NCBI GenBank assembly: GCA_018136815.1
Contig: CM030931.1
Span: forward strand, 1 to 64,000
DNA length: 64,000 bases
Source: Isochrysis galbana
Taxonomy: Eukaryota; Haptophyta; Isochrysidales; Isochrysidaceae
Direction: 5' to 3'
Positions 23,291-33,500 of the stretch are shown here, piece by piece (positions within the stretch are counted from its first letter, which is position 1; each line of letters starts with the position of its first letter). A program made the position numbers and the translations under genes. The notes beneath the pieces were generated by a model, which made no database searches, was not told the DNA's origin, and was given only the letters and a program-made list of their open reading frames with translations.

Positions 23291-24535
23291 ATTACCTCGG
23301 AGAGCCGGCCGACCGGACGGGGGTCGCGACCCCAGAAGAAGCCCGACTATACCACCCCCCCGCTAGATGGGAGGGAGGGTTGAAAGGCCCCAAATACGCG
23401 GAATACCCGCTAGCGGACGAGTATACAATGGACGGCAAAAAACACCTGGACCTCACCACGGTCTCGGACATAACACAGGTGCTAGAGAAAAACATGCCAG
23501 ATAACAAACCCCAGCCGGCAAGCGAGGCATGGGCCCGAAGAATCAACCTAACCCACGAGGAGTGGAAGCACGTGGCCAGCTTATACACCCTACCCCTACT
23601 AAAACACACGGACAAACACCCACACTTCAAACACATCACCCACAGGAAGATTGGTACGCGGAATCGCTTCGGCACGGCGACCACGAATACCTGCAGACTG
23701 TGCGGAAAATACCACGAGAGCTCAACCCACTTAGCCAGGTGCTCAGCCACGAAGCCAATCTTCGAGACCATAGCGGGTTTCACGCCGGAACGCAAAAGGA
23801 CAGCGACACAGAAAATAAAGGACAGACTCTTCGCATACCCGAGTACACCGACGCCCGATAGCCTCAAAACCCTATACATAGTAGCATGGAGATACATAAT
23901 AGGCGACTTCTACAAAGTCGAATACGACAATCACCCCTTCCATTATATACCCGTCATCGAACGCACCTTGACCAGATTCACGTTCCTCGTACGGGGCCTC
24001 GAAGCCTCTAACAAAACCTCGCCGGCACGTACGCACCAAGCCTCCAGAGGCAGAAAACCAAAGATCAAAGACGCAAGAGATCTTAGCGCCCCAATATTTA
24101 AGATGAATGACAAAGGTGTCCTCGCGATGAACGTGAATCTGTCCCTGGTGGCACACGCACTCGACATAGCGGGAAAGGTGGCCTGAAAACCTGACGAACA
24201 CCACACCTCACACCCCCCCCCCAAAAAAGAACCCAACAGCGCCGACCCGGCACATACATAACCCCGGGTCCGACTCTTAAGGTAGCCCCAACCTTAAATA
24301 TCCCAATAGAAGCCGATCGCTCGATGGCGCGAGGGAAGGCCGAAGAGTCGACCGTCGGGGATCGGTGCACGCCGCCTGCCACTGGAAACCCCAAGTACTG
24401 GGCCCCTAAGTAGAGCACAAGGGGACGAGCCGCAAGGCGAGTGCGAGGGAGTGATAAGGGATGCGGGCGCGGCTGTCAGATGGAGGAAGTCAGGGTCGCG
24501 CGCGCGGTGAGATCATTAAGAAGTTTTTTTTCTCT
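23290..24535 (+). mobile_element. 5'-truncated LINE with 3'UTR
   Basis: This comprises the tail of a non-LTR retrotransposon protein (23380-24186), a 3'UTR containing GTAGAGCACAAGGG, and the terminal GCGGTGAGATCATTAAGAAG plus T-run. The left boundary is placed where methyltransferase-like coding stops; the exact base is uncertain. Confidence 0.75.
23380..24186 (+). pseudogene. LINE polyprotein C-terminus (non-LTR retrotransposon)
   Basis: The open frame of 268 residues is the end of a reverse-transcriptase polyprotein, downstream of the RT core. It contains W-x-H-type spacing (HPHFKHITHRKIGTRNRFG) followed by a C-x2-C-x8-H-x3-C zinc knuckle (CRLCGKYHESSTHLARC), the usual C-terminal finger of many LINE ORF2 proteins. 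A LYIVAWRYIIGDFYKV segment follows. The same tail is found at 29049-29447 (minus) and, decayed, at 13440-13830. RT and endonuclease domains are missing, so the copy is dead. Confidence 0.8.
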
Positions 24536-24663
24536 CTCTCTCTCTCTCTCTCTCCCCCTCTCTCCCCCCCCCCTCTCTCTCTCCTCTCCTCTCCTCTCTT
24601 CTCTCTCTTCTCTTCTCTCTTCTCTCTTCTCTCTCTTCCCTCTCCCTCTGTCTCTCTCTCCCT

Positions 24664-24708
<45 letters not shown>

Positions 24709-24745
24709 CCCCCCCTCTCCCCCCCCCCCCCCTCCCTCCCTCTCT
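24526..24745. repeat. (TC)n microsatellite and poly-C tract
   Basis: About 220 bp of CT dinucleotides with C-runs. It follows the LINE T-tail directly and may have grown from it. Long Ser/Leu/Pro frames through it are artefacts of composition. Confidence 0.95.
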
Positions 24746-24834
24746 CGGGAAGCAGCGGTAGGGTGCGCGCGACAGCGCCGTTCGTCTCAGCCGCAACCTC
24801 AGTGGGTGGGGAAGGAAGGGGACCTTCACTGCGT

Positions 24835-25165
24835 CGAAGGCTTCCTCGTACACCACGACGCGCTTGCCAGTGGCCTTAGAGAGGAGAGTTGCTGGCTTGT
24901 TGGGCAGCGTGGGCGCGAGCTCGTACTTGCTCTTCCAATAGTTGTGGTTGCCCCCCCCGTAGAGACGCCGCTGCTTGGCATCGAGCACGTCCCAGTTCTT
25001 GAGAAGGTGGACGATCTCAGCACGTTTTGCGGCATCCATGGCGCGGCTCTTGAAGTCAGCCACCAGCTGATAAAAGAGTCTCTTTGCCTCCTCCCACTGC
25101 TGCGGTGTCACACCTGCAGCAGCGGAAGGGGCATTGAGAAGGGGTGAGGGCGTCATCTGTGACAT
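24835..25165 (-). pseudogene. KRBA2/Ginger-like integrase N-terminal fragment
   Basis: The frame from 25165 shows TPQQWEEAKRLFYQLVADFK, LKNWDVLDAKQRRLYGGG, then RVVVYEEAFDAVK. The pattern 'x-x-Y/W-DVL...KL' followed by 'VVxxEEaFDvI' matches the region just before the HHCC integrase finger in KRBA2-like and Ginger-type transposon integrases. That comparison is from memory of the family and is not certain. Conserved residues end at the AAG|GTCCCC donor-like site near 24835. Beyond it the frame runs into the CT microsatellite, and the catalytic integrase core is absent. Confidence 0.45.
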
Positions 25166-25424
25166 GCGGTGCGGGAGCGAGAGAGAGTGCGATATGAAGA
25201 AGAAGAAAGGATTTCCTGGGTGAGTTGCTGCCAGCGTTTTCTTCCATAAACACCCTTACCTCGATACTCTCACCGACGAGAGTCTCGTTGTAGTGTCGAA
25301 AAGTCGCAAGGCACCGCCACAAGAACGACCATAAGATTCATCGTAACAGCACCGTAAGATTGAGGTATGAACAGAGACAGAGTACGAGGTGACTGCCAGC
25401 GAAACGGGACAGGCACCCTTGACA

Positions 25425-25745
25425 GCTTACGGGGGGGAATAGCGCCTGGGGGCTAGAGGACAGCCCCCTGATAGCTCTCGGCGCCCGTCGTTTTCCCCCA
25501 ATAGCTATCGGCGCCCGTCCTTTTCCCCCCAATAGCTATCGGGGACCGCCTTTCGCCCCCGATAGCTATTGGGGGCCGACCTTAAAACGCGATAGCTCCC
25601 CGGGGGACGTAAAATCTCCCAACAGCTCTCGGGGGATTTTCTCGGTCCCCCGATAGCTCTCGGTGGGGCTGTTGGCGATCGGGAGAAAATTTCCCCCCGA
25701 TAGCTCCTGGGGGCCCCCGGGAGCTCCTGGGGGGCGTTGGCTCCT
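25425..25745. repeat. Array of GATAGC-centred palindromes
   Basis: About ten imperfect copies of a hairpin unit built on CCCCCGATAGCTATCGGGGG recur every 30-40 bp (e.g. 25494-25510, 25531-25544, 25557-25574, 25628-25640, 25650-25664). Most arms are C/G runs around an AGCT or GATAGCTCTCG core. No open reading frame makes sense through it. Confidence 0.8.
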
Positions 25746-26719
25746 GGGGGGTAACATATAGTACAAGTATATCAAGCCATGACGTGCCCTTCTTTATGTG
25801 CAACATAAAGTGATTGGGCATGTTACTTTGGGCTAAGTGAGCCGAGTTAGGGGCTAAGTTAGGGGTCAGTAGAAATTATATACCTAAATAGACGGGAGGG
25901 ATGTGACAAAAAAAGGGAACCTCGAGTTGCACCCTCTCAGCGCGCCGTGCATCGGTTTATTCAGCCGTTGACAGATTACAGATTTCTGAGGGGGCACTGA
26001 GCACTGAAGACATAGAGCAAACACTCACGGTGTCACGCGCAAACACTCACGGTATCACGCGCAAACACTAACGTAAAGGAGAGGTCCCATCAGGGACAGC
26101 CAATGAGAATGAGGAAACGAGGCGAGTGAGAGAGAAGCTCATTAGTGCGGGGACGAACTGTCCTGCGCGCGGGGAACAGAAACTCACAACTCATCTCACA
26201 ACCCTCACCAAACGGATGCCTTGTGACACAATCGCATCCCCCACAATGAGAATGGTAGATACTAGCTACAGCTACAGTTGCCAAGGCGTTCACGTGCACG
26301 CCGCAAGGTCACCCTCCCTGCCACCATGTTGCACTCCTTCAATACCGATCTCCGTGCTCCCGCCGAGCTGAATGGATACTTCGCCTCCGCTTCCGCCTCC
26401 AGCTATATCCGGCGACAAACCGGCTACCCCACTGGTATGACACAATTAGAAGCACACAACATGACACGCGCCCACGTGTGAATGTGCACATGCTGCTTGT
26501 CCAAAGAGAACCTCATCGTTTTCATGTGCGATACGACTGCCCGTTAGCGAGCGCAGGAAAGAAACCCGTGCTCTTCAGAGCTCAAGATTGCCATTCACGA
26601 GGGACAATGGCCAAATTTTTCATGCAGCTTTCGGCGTCGCAAGTTGTAATCGACGAGGCCCCTCGTGCACCTCATCTGCAGAGTTCGGACTGCTCCTAGT
26701 GGGTGGAGTGCACTCCTTC
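25746..26719. other. Unassigned intergenic sequence
   Basis: No gene is seen. Three tandem copies of a 22-bp unit (GCAAACACTCACGGTGTCACGC) lie at about 26015-26075. Confidence 0.5.
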
Positions 26720-27118
26720 TCAACCTCTTGAGCCAGCATTCTTCATCATCCTCGTCCTGCTGACGTTCGTCACAAGTGTGAACGGCATGAAGAATGCACA
26801 GAACAGCATGAAGCTGCTCATTGCAGGCTGAGCAGAGAGACGAGGAGACACTCGGAGTTTATGTGCAGCGAATGCAAGAGAGGTACCTCCCGCCATCCCG
26901 CCGAAGAGGACGGATGTCTGCAGTATGTGCTGCCTTGTTCGCGCACGCTCTCCTTCCCTCATGGCGCTGGCCTCACGATGATTTACGACGCTGTCGACAT
27001 GCCGACGCAACAGCTGGTGTCTCTCCTCTTGCGACAACTCCCCGTGCTCATCGTGTGAGAATTTGTTTCCGACACGGCGTGCCGATGCGCTGCCCTCTGA
27101 CATCGCTGCGAGGCCCAC
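26720..27118 (-). CDS. Small two-helix membrane protein, unknown function
   Basis: The 132-residue product has a polar, charged N-terminal half (LSQEERHQLLRRHVDSVVNH, amphipathic) and two hydrophobic segments, ILQTSVLFGGMAGGTSLAFAA (about 67-87) and SSFMLFCAFFMPFTLVTNV (about 100-118). The end is basic (SRTRMMKNAG). This layout resembles small mitochondrial or ER inner-membrane proteins, but I recognise no family. A second start five codons in (MSEGSA) is equally plausible. No intron is needed. The lack of low-complexity bias and the clean amphipathic/hydrophobic pattern support it as a real gene. Confidence 0.6.
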   Translation of the reverse strand: MGLAAMSEGSASARRVGNKFSHDEHGELSQEERHQLLRRHVDSVVNHREASAMREGERARTRQHILQTSVLFGGMAGGTSLAFAAHKLRVSPRLSAQPAMSSFMLFCAFFMPFTLVTNVSRTRMMKNAGSRG

Positions 27119-27733
27119 GTCTGCTTCCTTCTCGGGAGCTCTTCAAGTAGGGTGGGGGTAGGATGGGTTAGGGTAGAGCGGGGTGGGGTGGGGTTGGGGG
27201 GGTTGAAAATGCTGGCGCCCCGCCTGCTTCTCCCCAGCCGCAAGACCCTGCCCAACGAGTCAGAGTCGGGGGCGGCTTGGCGCGGGCGGACGGGCAGCCC
27301 GCACGTACTTTATTCACGTGTCTATTACCAGAGGGCTTTAGTTTACGCTAGTGAACGGCGACGGAGCAGCGAGGGGGCGCTTTAAACCGGAGGAAAGAAA
27401 GGGAAAACAAAACCCCCCAGTGGACAGTGGAGGGAACGCTCTCCCCTTTTCCCCTTCGCCGCCGCGCGCGCCCCGCACCGCCCAAGCTCTTCCTCTCTCT
27501 CACACACAATGCACAGCCGTTGCCCCCCTTCCACCTTCCAGTCGCAAGCACGCAAGACGCAAGCACGCCCGCCCAATGGCCGTCGGTCCGAGACCATAAG
27601 TGTCCGTGGGAGACCATAAAAAGGCGCAAATGTCGATGATGCTGGTTGACATTTGTCAATGCAGATCGATGGATTAAGTAATACAAGGCCACACACACAC
27701 ATCAATCACGCATCACACACATCATACCCATTG
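27119..27733. other. Unassigned sequence
   Basis: G-rich stretch near 27150-27200 with GGGTTAGGGT and GGGGTGG words, then a GC-rich region and an A/C-rich region. Overlapping frames on both strands (27348-27705) have no recognisable domain. Confidence 0.4.
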
Positions 27734-27797
27734 CTAATAATGCATTCGCCTCGACATCTCATAGTCCCTGCGCACGTTGTCCTCTGCCTGCAGTCTA
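27734..27797 (-). pseudogene. C-terminal exon piece, split by retroelements
   Basis: Read on the minus strand this is TAGACTGCAGGCAGAGG followed by codons for DNVRRDYEMSRRMHY and a stop. Its first 17 bases repeat those at 36023-36039, where the exon breaks off in the same frame (...ELARLQAE). The two pieces therefore form one 54-codon terminal exon that is now separated by 8.2 kb of inserted elements. The protein is charged and likely coiled-coil; the family is not recognised. Confidence 0.75.
27781..27797. repeat. Target-site duplication copy 1 of 3
   Basis: CCTCTGCCTGCAGTCTA; identical at 28713-28729 and 36023-36039. It is both coding sequence and the duplicated target of the two insertions. 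Confidence 0.95.
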
Positions 27798-28712
27798 AAA
27801 CAACTGAGCGTTAGTACCACTACTCCCACTAGCCCGGTACTATCACGACACCCCTCAGCGCACTTGCCCGCACGCCTTGAAGTGATGGCACAGACACATA
27901 CACATATGCATCCCTTCAAATCTCCCCCTCGCAAACCCCCGGCTCCCATTATAACTCTCCACAAGCTACAATGAGGGAAAACCCAGTGAGGCGGACCGAC
28001 CTACGTCGGGCGACTCACCGGGGAAAAACACCGGGGGGGGGGGGGAGGGACCTCTCGTCGTGAAGCAGAACGGCCCTTTCAGCTCGCGCCGCGAGCAGTC
28101 CTCGAAGAAATAAATGACTGCGCCCCCCGATACCTGCCACAGGGACGTCTTGAGCCACTCCCTTCTTCTCGCCCCTCCTGTCGCCAGCCGCCCCCCTTCG
28201 CCCGTTTGCTAACGCAAACGGGGCCCGTTTCTTACCGCACTCCATCGGGGGGGGGCGCAAATTCCCCCTCTCCCTCTCTCCATTCTCCTCCGCCCCTCTC
28301 CCTGCGGCGCGTCGCCATGCGGCGCGTCACGGCCTGCTCTCAGAGGCCCTTTGGGGGCTCCCAGAGGGCCAGCAAGGGCAGCTCAGGGGGCAGTGGAGGC
28401 TGGGGCTCAGCCCCTGGCCCCTCCTGCCTCTCCCACGCTTGCCTCGCTGGCCATTGGAGCCTCCCAGTGGCCTCTGTATGCCTGGCGACCAGGGGAGGGG
28501 GGGGAGTCAGCTCGAGGGCAGGCCCATGCTGGGCGTGGGAGTGCGAGTCTCGGCCCGCGCCCACTAGGGGTCTGGGCCAGAGTGTTGATTGCCCAGCCCC
28601 TGCCAGAGGGCAGGGGCTGGGGTTGAATGTACGGGCCCACCCCGGGGGGTGTCCGCGATGGAGAGAGGGGGGCGCGAGGCCCCCATTGACCCCCACTTAT
28701 AAAAGTAGGTTG
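27798..28712 (-). mobile_element. Family B retroposon, complete copy
   Basis: This 915-bp non-coding element is bounded by the 17-bp target duplication. On the minus strand its 5' end is CAACCTACTTTTATAAGTGG and its 3' end is ACTAACGCTCAGTTGTTT. It holds the GC-rich CCAGCGAGGCAAGCGTGGG module and a long C/G run. It is nearly identical to 41587-42508. Open frames inside both copies are shared repeat sequence, not host genes. Confidence 0.85.
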
Positions 28713-28729
28713 CCTCTGCCTGCAGTCTA
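28713..28729. repeat. Target-site duplication copy 2 of 3
   Basis: CCTCTGCCTGCAGTCTA, shared boundary between the two insertions. Confidence 0.95.
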
Positions 28730-29048
28730 TAAAAAAAAAAGATCTGAAGATTCAGGGCTACACACCTATCGCTACTCAGTCTCTACCTCCACATAGCGGA
28801 CATCGCCCTTTTCATCCCCTCCCTCCACTTCCTCTCCTTCCCCCCCTCGTTCCTTTGTCTTCGGTGTCGGGGGTGCGGCCCTGGTACACTACCATGGGCC
28901 TGGTTACGGACGCGTGTTCAGGGCAGGCCTGTTGTACTTTTCACATGTGGCACTTTTTCCCGATCGACCTTATGTTGCTCGTGTGTCTTGGGGTGTGTTC
29001 GGGGGCTTGTGCTTAGCTCTGTCTGAGCTAGACTTCTACGTTGTTTGA

Positions 29049-29447
29049 TCAGTTGTTTGCTTGGTTTGGCGCCGAGCCCGTCCCCGAGGCGTTCTTTACC
29101 ATATATTCTATCCCTAGCCGTGCGGCTAGCGCCAGCAGTTCCGCGCTGGGAGTGAGGTTACCTTTGCTATCCGCTTCGTACAGAGGTCTCAACGCGCTCA
29201 AGTCGATTCTCTTTTTGGGTTGACGTCCCAGACCCGCTTGGGCGGTCCTCGATGAATCTGTCGAGTCTGCGAAGATGAATGCGCAGCTTAGTTTCGTGAA
29301 TCTTTCTATGATGCGGATTAGCACCGATTCTTCCGAGAAAAAGGCGTTGTCGTAATGTATTCTGTAGAAGTCTATGATGATGTATCTCCAAGCCAGCAGG
29401 TATAGTATGGGTAGTGCTTTGGGGCACGTGCCGTCGGGGTGTCGCAT
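29049..29447 (-). pseudogene. LINE polyprotein C-terminus, second copy
   Basis: The 132-residue frame matches the end of the protein at 23380-24186: LYLLAWRYIIIDFYRIHYDN against LYIVAWRYIIGDFYKVEYDN, then the D-LSA/LRP...KGxL...LxLxAxAL pattern at the C-terminus. The zinc-knuckle region upstream is missing. It is part of the insertion at 28730-36022. Confidence 0.75.
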
Positions 29448-29620
29448 TCGCGATGTCTCAGAGGCAAAAAGAAATAACAGTAAAAAAAAAAAGAAAAACA
29501 GTAAATAGTAAAAAAGAACAGAGGAAGAAAGAAGAAGAAAAGTGAAAAAGAAGAGACAAAAACCCAGAGTATATAGGGCGGTTCTCAGCCCTTCCCATCG
29601 GCCCTATGGCTACGTAAACT

Positions 29621-29700
29621 CTCGCGTGGCATAGTGGTTCAACCCACCGCCTCCACCAACCTTTTGCTCTGGGTCGCGAGTTCGAGTCCGGACGGAGCGC
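29621..29700 (+). repeat. tRNA-like segment (possible SINE head)
   Basis: GTGGCATAGTGG (29626-29637) fits a pol III A box and GAGTTCGAGTCC (29678-29689) a B box, 40 bp apart as in tRNA genes. Acceptor and anticodon stems do not pair well, so this is a tRNA-derived SINE head or a decayed tRNA, not a functional tRNA. Confidence 0.5.
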
Positions 29701-29739
29701 TCTGCAGTTCGAGCCCCGCTCCTTCTCCTCTCCGCTCTT

Positions 29740-29895
29740 CTTCTACAGTTAAATTCCACGCTCTTCTTCTACCGTAAAAAATTCCGCACTCCGTCTACCG
29801 TTAGAAATCCTGCCTCTTCCTACTGTTAAAAATTCCTGCCTCTTCCTACCGTTAAAATTCTGCACTCCGTCTACCGTTAAAATCCTGCCTCCGTC
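29740..29895. repeat. Degenerate 28-bp tandem repeat
   Basis: About six units built on CTTCCTACCGTTAAAATTCC follow the tRNA-like segment and may form the tail of the same SINE. Confidence 0.7.
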
Positions 29896-30042
29896 GCCTT
29901 GCCAAGACATTTCCTCTGCCTTCCTGCCAGCTTCCTTGCCAGTTCCTTCCGCCCCGGTTTCCCGCTTGTCTCTAAATCGGTTTCACCGCATTACGACCAA
30001 GCTTAGTGGGGAAACTCCTCGTCCAGTTCCGTTACCCGAAAA

Positions 30043-30165
30043 TCTCGTTCATCTCGTCGGGCCATCAAGGCCATCTCGTTCATCTCGTCGGGCCATCAAG
30101 GCCATCTCGTTCATCTCGTCGTCGGGCCATCAGGCCATCTCGTTACATCTCGTTCACCTCGTTAC
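30043..30165. repeat. 31-bp minisatellite
   Basis: Three to four copies of a unit containing CATCTCGTTCATCTCGTCGG and GGCCATCAAGG occur in tandem. Confidence 0.85.
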
Positions 30166-30581
30166 AATCCAAGCTGCGGCTTTGATTTCCACACGGGGGG
30201 GCCCGCGTGCACTACAACGGGCCAAGTGCAGGGGGTGGGCTGGGGCAGACCTGCTGGTGTGGTGTTCCTGTGGCAAAACAAACGTAAACGCCTGTTGCAT
30301 GTGACACTTCGTGCCCCTGGGAGGTCTCGGCCCCCTCTTCTCGCGTCTTTTTCAAGTATCTCCGCGTTTTCGCGGCATTCGTGTGTCGCTCGGGGTGTCG
30401 GCCTGTAAACATACCGTAAACAGGCGTGAGTCTTACCTTTTCTTGGGTCAGATCGCGTCGTTTTTTTGTCGTTCTTTTCTCGCGGTTCTCTTCGTTCTCT
30501 TACGGGCGTGCGATGCCTGCGCGCGCCATGGCACCCCTCTGAGGGGACCCTCGGGTCCCCCCAGAGGGCCAGCTGGGCCAG

Positions 30582-30588
30582 CTCAGGG
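30582..30588. repeat. Target-site duplication of the TIR element, left
   Basis: CTCAGGG precedes TAGCCCGG and recurs at 35690-35696 after GGGCTA. Removing the element plus one copy restores AGCTCAGGGGCAGTGG, the uninterrupted sequence found at 42180. Confidence 0.85.
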
Positions 30589-33500
30589 TAGCCCGGTCAC
30601 TCACTATGGGGGTGCGGAGGGCACCAGCAATTATGGGTAAATGAAGGGCTAAATAAGCTCCCTATAGGTTCCGGTAGGATGGATCAGCAAAAAAAATTGG
30701 GGGTTCCCCGGCGAAATTTTCGAAAAATGCCGAATTTCAGGCCTTCGAAGACGGTGCGCGAAATACAGTCGGGCCCCCTCCGGTATATTTTTAGTGAGGC
30801 CCTTCATGCGAGGCACAAACATGGAATGACGAGGAAAATTTTGACGCCAACTCACTGGGTCTACAAGGGTGGTTCTTTGCACACTGGACCCTAAGTCAAA
30901 CTCATAATTTTGCACTTCAATGTGTACGAAAGTATCACAAAACTCAAGACGCTTACGTGAACCACTAGTCACCGAGGGCTAGAGCGGCTAATTTGGCACC
31001 GCGACCGGGCGGACGGCATGGTCTTTTCTTTCATCCATTTCAACTAGGACAGCAGAAAACGTTAAATCAAGATATGCTGGTCTAGTGGCCGAGCCAATTG
31101 CCCTCTCCAGCCTCGCACATCTTGTCGAATATCGGCATTGGCGAAAAAACCGCCTAAACGGTAATGTACCGAGATGCGTTCGAACACCCAACTTCCCACC
31201 TCTACCGAGCGCGCTGCCGGCGCTTTCTCGGTCATCCACTACGATAGAATGCCCTACCAGGCACCATATCCGAATATGCCGCCCGAGCAGCCACGCCAAT
31301 CGCCGCCGCCGCCCGCGCGCATCGCGAAATAGTCGGCCGTGCGTGGCGCCGACGACTACGCGAACGTCACCCGGCCGAACGGGCCGAGTGTCCAACTCTC
31401 GACCGCTACCGGGCGCGCTGCCGGCGCTTTCTCGGTCATCCACTACGATAGAATGCCCTACCAGGCACCATATCCGAATATGCCGCCCGAGCAGTCACGC
31501 CAATCGCCGCCGCCGCCCGCGCGCATCGCGATATAGTCGGCCGTGCGTGGCGCCGACGATTACGCCAACGTCACCCGGCCGAACGGGCCGAGTGCCCAAC
31601 TTTCGACCGCTGCCGGGCGCGCTGCCGGCGCTTTCTCGGTCATCCACTACGATAGAATCCCATACCAGGCACCATATTCGAATATGCCGCCCGAGCAGCC
31701 ACGCCAATCGCCGCCGCCGCCCGCGCGCATCGCGATATAGTCGGCCGTGCGTGGCGCCGACGATTACGCCAACGTCACCCGGCCGAACGGGCCGAGTGCC
31801 CAACTTTCGACCGCTGCCGGGCGCGCTGCCGGCGCTTTCTCGGTCATCCACTACGATAGAATCCCATACCACGCACCATATTCGAATATGCCGCCCGAGC
31901 AGCCACGCCAATCGCCGCCGCCGCCCTCGCGCATCGCGAAATAGTCGGCCGTGTGTGGCGCCGACGACAACGCCAACGTCACCCGGCCGAACGGGCCGAG
32001 TGTCCAACTTTCGACCGCTACCGGGCGCGCTGCCGGCGCTTTCTCGGTCATCCACTACGAAAGAATCCCAAACCGGGCACCATATTCGAATATGCCGCCC
32101 GAGCAGCCACGCCAATCGCCGCCGCCGCCCGCGCGCATCGCGAAATAGTCGGCCGTGTGTGGCGCCGACGACTACGCCAACGTCACCCGGCCGAATGGGC
32201 CGAGTGCCCAACGTTTGACCGCTACCGGGCGCGCTGCCGGCGCTTTCTCGGTCATCCACTACGATAGAATCCCATACCAGGCACCATATCCGAATATGCC
32301 GCCCGAGCAGCCACGCCAATCGCCGCCGCCGCCCTCGCGCATCGCGAAATAGTCGGCCGTGTGTGGCGCCGACGATTACGCCAACGTCACCCGGCCGAAC
32401 GGGCCGAGTGCCCAACTTTCGACCGCTGCCGGGCGCGCTGCCGGCGCTTTCTCGGTCATCCACTACGATAGAATCCCATACCAGGCACCATATTCGAATA
32501 TGCCGCCCGAGCAGCCACGCCAATCGCCGCCGCCGCCCTCGCGCATCGCGAAATAGTCGGCCGTTTGTGGCGCCGACGACTATGCGAACGTCACCCGGCC
32601 GAACGGGCCGAGTGCCCAACTTTTGACCGCTACCGGGCGCGCTGCCGGCGCTTTCTCGGTCATCCACTACGATAGAATCCCATACCAGGCACCATATCCG
32701 AATATGCCGCCCGAGCAGCCACGCCAATCGCCGCCGCCGCCCTCGCGCATCGCGAAATAGTCGGCCGTGTGTGGCGCCGACGACAACGCCAACGTCACCC
32801 GGCCGAACGGGCCGAGTGTCCAACTTTCGACCGCTACCGGGCGCGCTGCCGGCGCTTTCTCGGTCATCCACTACGAAGAATCCCAAACCGGGCACCATAT
32901 TCGAATATGCCGCCCGAGCAGCCACGCCAATCGCCGCCGCCGCCCGCGCGCATCGCGAAATAGTCGGCCGTGTGTGGCGCCGACGACTACGCCAACGTCA
33001 CCCGGCCGAATGGGCCGAGTGCCCAACGTTTGACCGCTACCGGGCGCGCTGCCGGCGCTTTCTCGGTCATCCACTACGATAGAATCCCATACCAGGCACC
33101 ATATCCGAATATGCCGCCCGAGCAGCCACGCCAATCGCCGCCGCCGCCCTCGCGCATCGCGAAATAGTCGGCCGTGTGTGGCGCCGACGACTACGCCAAC
33201 GTCACCCGGCCGAACGGGCCGAGTGTCCAACTCTCGACCGCTACCGGGCGCGCTGCCGGCGCTTTCTCGGTCATCCACTACGATAGAATCCCATACCAGG
33301 CACCATATTCGAATATGCCGCCCGAGCAGCCACGCCAATCACCGCCGCCGACCACGCGCATCGCGAAATAGTCGGCCGTGCGTGGCGCCGACGACTACGC
33401 CAACGTCACCCGGCCGAACGGGCCGAGTGCCCAACTTTTGACCGCTACCGGGCGCGCTGCCGGCGCTTTCTCGGTCATCCACTACGATAGAATCCCATAC

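Noticed and set aside
24441-25147. Ser/Leu/Pro-rich ORFs across the CT microsatellite
   Set aside because: They are generated by the (TC)n and poly-C tract.
28206-28796. ORF of 196 residues repeated at 41953-42363
   Set aside because: It lies within family B retroposons on the strand opposite to their transcription; no conserved domain and strong composition bias.
31077-31190. Possible tRNA (TGGTCTAGTGG plus GCGTTCGAACACCC)
   Set aside because: A- and B-box-like words exist but are about 90 bp apart and no cloverleaf stems form. It may be a decayed pol III promoter inside the TIR element.
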